NCBI RefSeq assembly: GCF_900187945.1
Contig: NZ_FYEH01000019.1
Span: forward strand, 1-60,552
DNA: 60,552 bases
Reading direction: 5' to 3'
Origin: Arboricoccus pini
GTDB lineage: Bacteria > Pseudomonadota > Alphaproteobacteria > Geminicoccales > Geminicoccaceae
The notes under the pieces were generated by a model, which saw only the letters and a program-made list of their open reading frames with translations, was not told the DNA's origin and made no database searches. Positions 16,754-24,791 of the stretch are shown here, in pieces. Position 1 is the stretch's first letter. Every line of letters begins with the position of its first letter. Made by a program: the position numbers and the translations under genes.

Positions 16754-17560
16754 TCAGGGCCTCTCGCCGCGGGCAAGCCTGCCATTGATGTCGTCGATGA
16801 CGGGGATGAGTTCGGCCACACTGTCGATGACGAAATGGGCGCCTGCCGCCCGCAGGCGCCCATAGGCAGCCTCGCGCCGCGTCGCCCGCTCGCCATGGGG
16901 CAGAGCCTCGGCGGCCTTGCGGGAAAGGCCGAAAACATTGCCGGACAGGGCGACGCCCACCGTCCAGGTGCCGCCATTCAGGCCCTCGGCAATGCCGACC
17001 TCGGTATCGTCTATCTTGACGGCCCGCCAGGCGGGCCAGATGCCGAGATCGAGGAGGGTACGGTAGATCATGAAGGGGGTCGGCCGCCCCTGCGCCGTGT
17101 CGCCGGTGCAGACCAGGCTGTCGACATCGAGGCCCTGCTCGGCGGCGACAGGCAGGATGCGCTCCATGATCTCGCGGGTATAACCGGTCGTCGAGCCGAT
17201 CTTCACGCCGCGGCTGCGCAACGCCGCCATTGTCTGCGTCACCCCCGGGATCAGGGTCGCGTAGCCGGCGGCCACGGCAATATTCTTAGGGACGAAGACC
17301 TCATAGACAGCATCGATGTCGGCCTCGCTGGGCTCGCGACCGTGCTGCTTCCTCCAGGCCGCGGCAATCCTGGGCATTGCCATCAAGGTCGCGATGTGCG
17401 GGCGCTTGGCCATCCCCATGGGCCCCCGGGCCTCGTCGATCGAGATCGCGACGCCGAACTCAGCGAAGGTTTCGACGAAGGCGCCCATCGGGGCCAGCGA
17501 ACCATAGTCGACGAGCGTGCCCGCCCAGTCGAAGATGGCACAGGTCAGTCGGTTGATCAT
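16754..17560 (-). CDS. phnX: Phosphonoacetaldehyde hydrolase (phosphonatase)
   Basis: HAD-superfamily enzyme that cleaves phosphonoacetaldehyde to acetaldehyde and phosphate. The nucleophile Asp11 is in FDWAGTLVD and the Schiff-base lysine is Lys52 in MGMAKRPHI, one residue off the positions known for Bacillus cereus PhnX (Asp12, Lys53). GSTTGYTREIM and VKIDDTEVGI complete the HAD motifs. Length (268 residues) is normal. ATG 17560 overlaps the upstream sulfatase-like gene stop as ATGA, so translation is probably coupled. No 2-aminoethylphosphonate transaminase gene (phnW) is in the window. Confidence 0.93.
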   Translation of the reverse strand: MINRLTCAIFDWAGTLVDYGSLAPMGAFVETFAEFGVAISIDEARGPMGMAKRPHIATLMAMPRIAAAWRKQHGREPSEADIDAVYEVFVPKNIAVAAGYATLIPGVTQTMAALRSRGVKIGSTTGYTREIMERILPVAAEQGLDVDSLVCTGDTAQGRPTPFMIYRTLLDLGIWPAWRAVKIDDTEVGIAEGLNGGTWTVGVALSGNVFGLSRKAAEALPHGERATRREAAYGRLRAAGAHFVIDSVAELIPVIDDINGRLARGERP

Positions 17561-19104
17561 GCAAGCCCCATATCGCGTGTGGCGTCGTCCTGGTCCTCGT
17601 AGAGCCTGCCACCTCTTGCCATCAAGCCCGTAAGCGTACGCTCCTCGGCTCGCTGCCGCCAGGTCAGCAGCCGCTCCATGCCCTCGATCCTGAGTTCCCG
17701 GGCTTTGGGATCGGCGGCCCGGTTCACAGTCTCCATCGGATCCGCCACCAGGTCGAAGAGCACGGGCGGCAGGCCGGCGAAATGGACATATTTCAACTTC
17801 TCTGTACGGACGACCGAAAGGTTGCACCATTCCGAGGGCAGACCGAAGGCCGTCTCGGCGGCACGACCGGCAAGATCGCGAAAATCATGGGCCCAGAAGA
17901 CAGCGTCACGCCAGGCTTTGGGCGTCTCGCCCCGGATCCAGGGCGAGAGATCCCGGCCGTCGGCGTTGCGCGGCGCCGCCAACCCGCTGGCCGAGAGCAG
18001 GGTTGGCAGCAGGTCGATCGCCTCGCTGAAAGCCTCCACCCGGCGACCACGGCCCGGATCGGCCGCCGCCCTTGGGTCGCGCAGGATCAAGGGGATATGC
18101 GCCGACTGGTCGAAATAGGCTGTCTTGCCCAGGAGGCCGTGGTCGAACAATTGCTCGCCATGATCGGCCGTAAATACAATGAGCGTCCGCTCCCACCGCC
18201 CCTGCTGGCGCAGCGCCTGGAAGATGCGGCCGAGATTGCGGTCGACCTCCCGCGCCAGTCCGGCATAGACCGCCCGGATGCGAGCGACCGTATCCGCGTC
18301 GATATCGGCAGCCGGACCGCTCAGTCCCGGCACGAAATTGGCGATGTCGATTCGCTCCAGGAGCCACGCCAATAAGGGGTGCTGGAGGCGTTCGGCCGCG
18401 TGGCCTGCGGCGCCGATCGGCGGCGGCAAGGACGCGGGATCGACAAGCCGGTCGAATGGCTCGGGTGCCACGAAAGGCGGGTGCGGCGCGATGAAGGAGA
18501 GATGGGCGCACCAGGGCGTCGCACCTGCCACCGCCAGCCAGTCGATGAACCGGTCGGCAAGGAAGGCGGTCTCGCTGTCCCGGGCGTCATAGATCGCGGG
18601 TGCCGGAAAAGGGGCCCGATCGAAAACACCGCCCCTGCCCGCGTCGGGATCGGTCGGCGGATAGCCGGCCCGCCGCAGATGAGCCAGCCAGGGAGCCGCC
18701 GCCTCGTTCAGGAGCATCTCGGGCAGGATGCCCGGGGCGATGTTCTCGTAATTGCCGAGATCGGGATCGGCCGGCGGGCGGCCACGCGGGTCAAGCGTCG
18801 TGTCGGTATAACCAAAGAGACGCGGCTGGTAGCCCGCCCCGCGCAGCAACTGGAACAAGGTCGGATGGCGTGCGTCGAGCGGGGTGCCGTTTTGAATGCT
18901 TCTGTGCTTGTGCGCATAAAGCCCGGTCCAAAGGGAGGCGCGTGCCGGACCGCAGGGATAGGCCTGGTTGAAATGACGCTCGAAGGTGACACCCTCGGCC
19001 GCCAGCCCTTCCAGGGCCGGAAATGGGCCGGCCAGGCGCATGAGATCGCCTCGCCACTGGTCGGCGGTGATCAAGAGGATGTTCAAGGGTGCATTGTCGG
19101 CCAT
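17557..19104 (-). CDS. Sulfatase-fold hydrolase, probable phosphonate monoester hydrolase
   Basis: Alkaline phosphatase superfamily enzyme of 515 residues. The formylglycine motif C-x-P-x-R is CGPAR at residues 51-55 (Cys51 becomes formylglycine). Metal ligands are visible as TADQW near residue 15 and FTADHGEQ about two thirds along. The spacing and the DQ/DH pairs match phosphonate monoester hydrolases of the Rhizobium/Burkholderia PMH type, which also act on phosphodiesters and sulfates. Coupling to phnX by an ATGA overlap strongly supports a role in releasing phosphonates from esters. No signal peptide is seen, so it should be cytoplasmic. An anaerobic-type or FGE formylglycine maturase is not encoded nearby. 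Confidence 0.85.
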   Translation of the reverse strand: MADNAPLNILLITADQWRGDLMRLAGPFPALEGLAAEGVTFERHFNQAYPCGPARASLWTGLYAHKHRSIQNGTPLDARHPTLFQLLRGAGYQPRLFGYTDTTLDPRGRPPADPDLGNYENIAPGILPEMLLNEAAAPWLAHLRRAGYPPTDPDAGRGGVFDRAPFPAPAIYDARDSETAFLADRFIDWLAVAGATPWCAHLSFIAPHPPFVAPEPFDRLVDPASLPPPIGAAGHAAERLQHPLLAWLLERIDIANFVPGLSGPAADIDADTVARIRAVYAGLAREVDRNLGRIFQALRQQGRWERTLIVFTADHGEQLFDHGLLGKTAYFDQSAHIPLILRDPRAAADPGRGRRVEAFSEAIDLLPTLLSASGLAAPRNADGRDLSPWIRGETPKAWRDAVFWAHDFRDLAGRAAETAFGLPSEWCNLSVVRTEKLKYVHFAGLPPVLFDLVADPMETVNRAADPKARELRIEGMERLLTWRQRAEERTLTGLMARGGRLYEDQDDATRDMGLA

Positions 19105-19431
19105 GAATTTTACCGTTGCCCGCAGGGTACGGGTGCTATGGTCGGGATTCGCCTGGGCGGCAATCCAGCGGCACTCAGGTCAGGCCTCGCCGGATGATAG
19201 AGGGCGGGATCGGCCGCGTCGGCCGAGCGGGATCGTGAGCGCCTGCTCCTTGTTCAACGAAGCGTCAAAGGCGTCAACGCCAGACCCATGGGCGTCTCGA
19301 TCCGACCGGTTGCCATGGCCTTGACGCGGATGCCGTGCGGGCCGGGCTCGACCGCAAGATGCTAACGAAGCCAGTGACGATCTTGTCGGCCAGCCGGATC
19401 TCACAAAGAGGACGAGCTAACGCAATAAGGG
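19105..19431. other. Intergenic region between phosphonate genes and LysR gene
   Basis: About 330 bases holding the promoter region of the phosphonate operon (minus strand). No further gene is seen, and I could not identify a convincing Pho box. Confidence 0.4.
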
Positions 19432-20337
19432 TCAAGCCCGCGAGGAATGACCCTCCGGCGCCCGGCTCATCACGTCCTCGACGAAGGCAGCGAATTGCCG
19501 AGCCTTGGCGCTGACCATTCGGCCGGAAGGGAAGACGCCCCAAAGGTCGATCGATGGCAGGGCCCAGCCCTCGAGCACGCGGCTCACCGCGCCGCTCGCC
19601 AATTCCTCGGCGAACATCCAATCCGAGGCGATGGTGAGTCCCATATCCGCCAGCACGGCGGCGCGTATGCCCTCAGCGGCACTCACCCGCACACGCCCGC
19701 GCACCGCAACTGATACCTCAGCGCCCTCGCGTGAGAATGACCAGACACTCCTTGTCCGGCTGTAGATCACGGCCTCATGCATGGCGAGATCGGCGGGGCT
19801 GCGCGGCATGCCCGCGCGGGCGAGATAGGCGGGCGTCGCGACGACTGAACGCCCGCCCGTCGCCAGCTTGCGGGCGACTGCCGCGGAGTCGGTGAGTTCA
19901 CCCATGCGTAGCGAGATATCAACACCCTCAGCGACGAGATCGATGATCCGATCATCCAGAATGATGTCGATGTGGAGATCGGGATGTTGTGCCAGGAAGC
20001 GCGGCAGGTGCGGCACGATATGCAGCCGCGCGAAGGTTGTCGCCGCCGACACGCACAGCCGGCCGGAAAGACCAGCGCCGGCACCGCGCGCAGCCAGATC
20101 CGCTTCGTCGGCTTCCGCGATCGCCGCCCGGGCGCGCTCATAGAAACGCAGCCCGGCTTCGGTAGGGGCGAGACCGTGGGTCGAACGGACAATCAGGCTG
20201 ACCTGAAGCCGGTCTTCCAGTTGCGCGATCGTCTTGGAAACGGCGGGCTGGCCGACACGGAGCTGGCGGGCGGCAGCGGAAAAGGAGCCAGTCTCCACAA
20301 CCCGCACGAAGGTCGCCATCGCCTGATATCGGTCCAT
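19432..20337 (-). CDS. LysR-family transcriptional regulator
   Basis: DNA-binding regulator of 301 residues. The N-terminal winged helix reads MATFVRVVETGSFSAAARQL and VGQPAVSKTIAQLEDRLQV, and the effector domain follows with GRLCVSAATTFARLHIVPHLPRF. The class resembles the LysR regulators that sit beside redox and SDR genes. ATG 20337 is preceded by GGGAGGA. It is divergent from the peroxiredoxin-like gene at 20600, so it probably regulates that gene and itself from the shared 262-base gap. Confidence 0.9.
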   Translation of the reverse strand: MDRYQAMATFVRVVETGSFSAAARQLRVGQPAVSKTIAQLEDRLQVSLIVRSTHGLAPTEAGLRFYERARAAIAEADEADLAARGAGAGLSGRLCVSAATTFARLHIVPHLPRFLAQHPDLHIDIILDDRIIDLVAEGVDISLRMGELTDSAAVARKLATGGRSVVATPAYLARAGMPRSPADLAMHEAVIYSRTRSVWSFSREGAEVSVAVRGRVRVSAAEGIRAAVLADMGLTIASDWMFAEELASGAVSRVLEGWALPSIDLWGVFPSGRMVSAKARQFAAFVEDVMSRAPEGHSSRA

Positions 20338-20338
20338 G

Positions 20339-20357
20339 CCATTCCTCCCAGGAATGG
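20339..20357 (-). promoter_or_regulatory. Hairpin over the LysR ribosome binding site
   Basis: On the minus strand a perfect 7-base inverted repeat (CCATTCC, 5-base loop TGGGA, GGAATGG) ends one base before the LysR start codon, and the GGGAGGA ribosome binding site falls in its loop and 3' arm. It could limit translation or, as DNA, be an operator. Confidence 0.45.
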
Positions 20358-20599
20358 GCGTTATTGCGCCGACAACTCTGCCATGTCGAGTGAAGTGGAG
20401 GCATGTCTGAGCCCGCACCCCTGCCACACCGTTCCCGCCACGCGGCAGGGCTTTTGGAGACTGACAGCGCGACCGACCGTCATGCCCTGCCCCTACAATC
20501 GGTCGGTCCGGCTTTTTCCAGTGCGTTGCCGGAGAGCCGCAAACGATCGGCGTCGAGCACTTCCGCCATCATTCCACCAACCCATCCAAGGAGTTTCCC

Positions 20600-21274
20600 A
20601 TGACCCTGCAAGCCAGGCTCGATGCGTTCAAGGCCGACTTCGAGGCCGGAAAGCCACCCTACAACGTGCCTCCCGCGGTGATCGAGACGATGCATCGTGC
20701 CACCGCCGAGCTGATCGCCAGCGGGGCTGCCGCCCGCGCACTCAAGGCTGGCGACGAGGCTCCCGCCTTCACGCTCAATGATCCGGACGGCAAGCCCGTT
20801 GCGTCCGCCGATCTGCTGGCGCGTGGCCCGCTGGTGGTAAGCTTCTATCGCGGCGCTTGGTGCCCCTATTGCAATATGGAGCTTCAGGCATTGCAGGCAG
20901 CACTGCCCGAGTTCGAGAAGCTGGGTGCTGGCCTCGTCGCGATCTCGCCGCAGACCGCGGTGAACAGCCGCAAGTCGATCCGTCAGAACGGACTTGGCTT
21001 TCCTATCCTTTCAGACCCGCACAACGACGTCGCCGCCGCTTTCGGCCTGCGCTTCGCGCTGCCCGAATACCTGGTCGAGCTCTATAAGAACCTGAAGAAC
21101 GACCTGCCAGCCTTCAATGGCGACCCGAGCTGGACGCTGCCAATGCCCGGGCGCTTTGTCATCGGCCAGGACGGCACGATCCTCTATGCCGAAGTGAACC
21201 CGGACTATACCCGCCGGCCCGACCCCGAGGACATGCTGCCGGCACTCCGCCGCGCCGCCGAGATCGCGGCCTGA
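20600..21274 (+). CDS. Peroxiredoxin-like AhpC/TSA family protein
   Basis: Thioredoxin-fold protein of 224 residues that probably reduces peroxides. The active-site region reads SFYRGAWCPYCNMELQAL, with a CPYC pair where typical peroxiredoxins have one peroxidatic Cys in PxxxT/SxxC. It therefore belongs to the AhpC/TSA group with a CxxC-like centre. An N-terminal helical extension of about 45 residues precedes the thioredoxin fold. It is divergent from a LysR gene and followed after 26 bases by an SDR gene, probably in one operon. Confidence 0.85.
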   Translation: MTLQARLDAFKADFEAGKPPYNVPPAVIETMHRATAELIASGAAARALKAGDEAPAFTLNDPDGKPVASADLLARGPLVVSFYRGAWCPYCNMELQALQAALPEFEKLGAGLVAISPQTAVNSRKSIRQNGLGFPILSDPHNDVAAAFGLRFALPEYLVELYKNLKNDLPAFNGDPSWTLPMPGRFVIGQDGTILYAEVNPDYTRRPDPEDMLPALRRAAEIAA

Positions 21275-21300
21275 GATCGCCCCCGCCCCAGAGGTCAGCC

Positions 21301-22017
21301 ATGGCTCGCAGCTTTCTCATAACCGGCGCCAGCAAGGGCATCGGTCTTGCCTTGTCGCATCGCCTCGTCCGGGCCGGGCACCACGTGGTCGGTATCGCAC
21401 GACGGGCGAGCGCCGATTTCCCCGGCGAAATGGTCGCCCTCGACCTAGCCGATGCCACGGCGACCGACGTCGTATTGCGTGAACTCGATAGCCGCTTTAC
21501 TTTCGATGGCGTCGTCAACAATGTCGGCCTCGTGCGCCCGCAGCGCCTGGCCGAGGTCGAGATCGAGGCACTGGACGACGTTCTGCGCGTCAACCTGCAT
21601 CCGGCACTGAAGGCCGTTCAGACCACTCTACCCGGCATGAAGGCGCGCGGCTGGGGCCGCATTGTCAACATCTCCAGCCTCACCGTGCTGGGTGCCGTTC
21701 AGCGCACCGCCTATGCTGCCGCCAAGGCGGCATTGGTGAGTTTCACCCGAAGCTGGGCGCTGGAGTTGGCGACCACCGGCATCACCGTCAACGCCGTGGC
21801 ACCGGGCCCGACCGAAACCGAACTTTTTCGCGCCAACAACCCACCCGGCAGCGAGGGCGAGCGCCGCTATCTGGCCGGAGTGCCGATGCAGCGCTTCGGC
21901 AAGCCGGACGAAATCGCCGCCGTGATCGCGTTTCTACTGTCGGACGAAGCTGCCTTCATGACGGGCCAGACGCTGCATGTCGACGGCGGCGCGTCGATCG
22001 GCAAGGCCGCGTTCTGA
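21301..22017 (+). CDS. SDR family oxidoreductase
   Basis: Short-chain dehydrogenase of 238 residues. The cofactor motif is GASKGIG, the Asn-rich strand is VNNVG (normally NNAG), the catalytic Ser is in NISSLTVLG and the Tyr/Lys are in YAAAKAA. The tail GQTLHVDGGASIG is typical. Lying 26 bases after the peroxiredoxin-like gene, it is probably co-regulated by the divergent LysR protein. The substrate is unknown; 3-oxoacyl-ACP reductase-like enzymes share this pattern. Confidence 0.87.
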   Translation: MARSFLITGASKGIGLALSHRLVRAGHHVVGIARRASADFPGEMVALDLADATATDVVLRELDSRFTFDGVVNNVGLVRPQRLAEVEIEALDDVLRVNLHPALKAVQTTLPGMKARGWGRIVNISSLTVLGAVQRTAYAAAKAALVSFTRSWALELATTGITVNAVAPGPTETELFRANNPPGSEGERRYLAGVPMQRFGKPDEIAAVIAFLLSDEAAFMTGQTLHVDGGASIGKAAF

Positions 22018-22133
22018 TCGTCACGACGTCGCTCGAGGGCTGAAGCCGTCGCCTATTTCCAGCGCCAGACTTCTTCCGCCCTCCTCCTCCGCTATATGCC
22101 ATGAATGACCATGGCCACTTCCAGGAGGACGCC

Positions 22134-22652
22134 TTGAACGACAACCAGAAGCCCGAAGGCTTCGATGACGAGACCCTCGAGCTTGCTGCCCGGATCTTTG
22201 GCTATGCAAGGAGCGGCAAGGCAGCCGAGCTGGCGGAAATGCTTGAGGCCGGCGTGCCGCCAAATCTGCGCAACGAAAAGGGCGATTCGCTCCTGATGCT
22301 GGCTAGCTATCACGGCCATGTCGAGGCTACCGAAGTGCTCCTGAAAGCCGGCGCCGACCCCAATCTCGCCAATGATCGGGGTCAGATGCCGCTGGCCGGT
22401 GCCGCCTTCAAGGGGGAAATCGGCGTGGCGCGGTTGCTGCTGGAACACGGCGCCAACGTGGATGGAACCGGTCCAGACGGACGCACGGCTCTCATGGTGG
22501 CGGCCATGTTCGACCGGCTGGAACTGATCGACCTCTTCTTGGCCAAGGGTGCCGACGCCAAGGCCGAGGATGCCGCCGGGAATACTGCGCTGGGGGCGGC
22601 CCGCGCCATGGGCGCCGTGGCAGCGGCTGATCGTCTGGCCGCGCAGACCTGA
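22134..22652 (+). CDS. Ankyrin repeat protein
   Basis: Protein of 172 residues made mainly of about four ankyrin repeats (for example GDSLLMLASYHGHVEATEVL, then DRGQMPLAGAAFKGEIGVAR). It probably binds another protein; no signal peptide is seen. I prefer TTG 22134 because a perfect AGGAGG (22123-22128) precedes it by 5 bases; ATG 22101 in the same frame would add 11 residues but lacks a ribosome binding site. The partner is unknown. Confidence 0.85.
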   Translation: MNDNQKPEGFDDETLELAARIFGYARSGKAAELAEMLEAGVPPNLRNEKGDSLLMLASYHGHVEATEVLLKAGADPNLANDRGQMPLAGAAFKGEIGVARLLLEHGANVDGTGPDGRTALMVAAMFDRLELIDLFLAKGADAKAEDAAGNTALGAARAMGAVAAADRLAAQT

Positions 22653-22729
22653 TCGTCATCTGACGCACTGGTTGATCTCGCGAGGGGGCCCCAGAACGAG
22701 ATCAGCGTGGCTGAAGCGTCGGAGGCTCC

Positions 22730-23521
22730 ATGGAGTTCATTGCAGGCAAGCTCCTTTGGGCAGTGATGAAGCCCAGCGTCTTCATGCTGGTCTTGGGGCT
22801 CCTCGGCTGGATTCTCCTTCTGAGCCGAAAGCGACGCAGCGGTGTCACGCTGATCGCCCTTTCATTTTGCTATTATCTGCTGGTGCTGGCCCTGCCGGTC
22901 GACATCTATGCGGCAAGGCCCCTGGAAAACCGTTTCCCGCATCCGGACATGCCTCCTGCCACCTTTACCGGCATCATCGCCCTTGGCGGCTCGATGGATC
23001 TGCGGCTGTCGGCCGACCGACGCCTGCCCACCTTGAATCAGGAAGCCGAGCGGCTGATCTCCTTCGTCGACCTTGCCCGCCGCTACCCGCAAGCTCGCCT
23101 GGCTTTCACCGGCGGCAGCGGCGCCATCACCAGCCAGCCGATCACCGAAGCGGACGTGGCGCGGGCGATCTTCGCCCAGGAGGGCCTAGGCGATCGGCCC
23201 GTCACCTACGAGGACCGCTCGCGCAACACCTATGAAAATGCGCGTTTTCTAGCCGCGATGATCAAGCCTCGCCCGGACGAGACCTGGCTGCTCGTAACCT
23301 CGGCGCTCCACATGCCGCGCTCCGTCGCCTGCTTTCGTGCAGCTGGGTGGAACGTCGTAGCCTGGCCGGTCGCCTACAAGACACCGGCGCGCGGCACTGC
23401 CGGAATGGATCTCGACTTCGCCTCCAAGCTCTGGCTGGTCGATGCTGCGGCAAGGGAGTGGACGGGCCTCATAGCCTACCGGCTGACCGGACGGACGAAC
23501 GAACTCTTTCCCGCTCCTTAA
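22730..23521 (+). CDS. YdcF/ElyC-family (DUF218) membrane protein
   Basis: Protein of 263 residues with two N-terminal membrane segments (about residues 10-30 and 40-60) and a C-terminal DUF218 domain: IIALGGSMD, ARLAFTGGSGAI, EDRSRNTYENARF and LLVTSALHMPRSVACFRAAG. The family includes ElyC, linked to envelope and lipid-carrier integrity, and vancomycin-sensitivity SanA-type proteins. It is convergent with a LysR gene 7 bases away. Confidence 0.88.
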   Translation: MEFIAGKLLWAVMKPSVFMLVLGLLGWILLLSRKRRSGVTLIALSFCYYLLVLALPVDIYAARPLENRFPHPDMPPATFTGIIALGGSMDLRLSADRRLPTLNQEAERLISFVDLARRYPQARLAFTGGSGAITSQPITEADVARAIFAQEGLGDRPVTYEDRSRNTYENARFLAAMIKPRPDETWLLVTSALHMPRSVACFRAAGWNVVAWPVAYKTPARGTAGMDLDFASKLWLVDAAAREWTGLIAYRLTGRTNELFPAP

Positions 23522-23528
23522 GCTTCAC

Positions 23529-24467
23529 TCATGCCTGGATGCCGGCGCCCGCGGCGGCCGCTTCCTCCAGCAGCCACGCGCGCACGGTCTCGACCTCGGT
23601 GCGCGCAGACACGCCCCGTCGCTCGACGATATAATAGCTCTCGGGACTGCGGACGACCGCTTGGTAGGGTGCTATCAGCGTCCCTTCCGCCAGCTCGGCT
23701 GCGACCATGCCGAGATCGGCCATGGCGATGCCCCGACCGAAGCTGGCGGCCCGGACCGCCATGTCCAGCATGTCGAAGACCTGGCCATGGGCCACGTCGA
23801 AAATAGGCCCGCCCCAACCTTCGGCCCAGACCCGCCAATCCTGGTGATCAGGGTCATTGTGCAGCAAAGGAGCTGCCGCGAACTCTGCCGCTGTCTTCGG
23901 CAATCGGTGGTTTTTCAGAAAATCCGGCGAGCAGACGGGCGTCAGATACTCGCCCAACAGGCGTATCACCGCTCGACTGCCGGGCCAGGCACCGCGTCCG
24001 CACCGGATGCCGAGATCATGGTCGAGATCGTCGGGCTCGAAGGCATTCCACAAAATGTCGGCCTTGAGCCGGATCGAAGGATGACGTTCCTCGAAGCGGT
24101 GCAGGCGGGGCCACAGCCAGCGAATGCCTATCGTCGGCAGGACGCACAGGCGGACGGTACCCCGGTCGGCCCGCAGCCGATCGACCGCCTGGCTGATCTG
24201 CCCGAAGGAGCGGGTGAGAGTCGCAGCCAGCGCCTGCCCATCGGCGGTAAGCACGACGCCACGATGCACGCGCTTGAAAAGGCAAAGTTGAAGCTCGGCT
24301 TCGAGTGCCGTGATCTGACGGCTGGCGGCACTCTGCGTCACATGCAGGGACTGGGCCGCCCTAGCGATGCCGCCCAGCCGAGCGGCGGCCTCGAAGACAC
24401 GTAAGGCCGTCAGCGACGGCAGGCGACCGGCAACCGGACCGGCAGGAGATGTCGGTTTCATTCGCAT
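23529..24467 (-). CDS. LysR-family regulator, GcvA-like
   Basis: Regulator of 312 residues. The helix-turn-helix reads LRVFEAAARLGGIARAAQSL and VTQSAASRQITALEAEL, the form seen in GcvA/AmpR-type LysR proteins (LPSLTALRVFEAAAR). The effector domain includes DLGIRCGRGAWPG and LLGEYLTPVCSPDFL, also GcvA-like. A second ATG lies two codons after the first. The nearest divergent gene encodes the small DUF1127 protein, and no target is evident. Confidence 0.9.
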   Translation of the reverse strand: MRMKPTSPAGPVAGRLPSLTALRVFEAAARLGGIARAAQSLHVTQSAASRQITALEAELQLCLFKRVHRGVVLTADGQALAATLTRSFGQISQAVDRLRADRGTVRLCVLPTIGIRWLWPRLHRFEERHPSIRLKADILWNAFEPDDLDHDLGIRCGRGAWPGSRAVIRLLGEYLTPVCSPDFLKNHRLPKTAAEFAAAPLLHNDPDHQDWRVWAEGWGGPIFDVAHGQVFDMLDMAVRAASFGRGIAMADLGMVAAELAEGTLIAPYQAVVRSPESYYIVERRGVSARTEVETVRAWLLEEAAAAGAGIQA

Positions 24468-24563
24468 GACTTAAACGCAAGCGAAGACGTCACAAAGAGA
24501 ATTTGAGAGCTAGGCGGTTCGACGGCATTTTGCGCTACAGCAGTGACACTGGCCAAAACGCGC

Positions 24564-24782
24564 ATGACTCCACATCATCAATGCCTGAACGTGCGCCGTC
24601 CGATCAGGATCATGTCACCAGGTCGGCGTCTGACGCGCTGGCTGGCGGATATCGGCATCGAGCGGCAGCGTCGACGGGACCTTCGTCGCCTGCTCGATAC
24701 CGGGCATCATCTTCTCATCGATATCGGCATCGAGCCGGCCGATGCCTATGGGGAGACGATCAAGTCCCCTTGGCGGCGCTGA
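24564..24782 (+). CDS. DUF1127 domain small protein
   Basis: Basic small protein of up to 72 residues ending with the DUF1127 pattern: RQRRRDLRRLLDTGHHLLIDIGIEPADAYGE. Small DUF1127 proteins in alphaproteobacteria bind RNA and affect phosphate and carbon metabolism (for example CcaF1 in Rhodobacter). The start is uncertain: ATG 24564, a GTG at 24543, or ATG 24612, which would give the usual size of about 56 residues. It is convergent with the dihydroxyacetone kinase gene. Confidence 0.72.
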   Translation: MTPHHQCLNVRRPIRIMSPGRRLTRWLADIGIERQRRRDLRRLLDTGHHLLIDIGIEPADAYGETIKSPWRR

Positions 24783-24791
24783 GCCGGCCGC

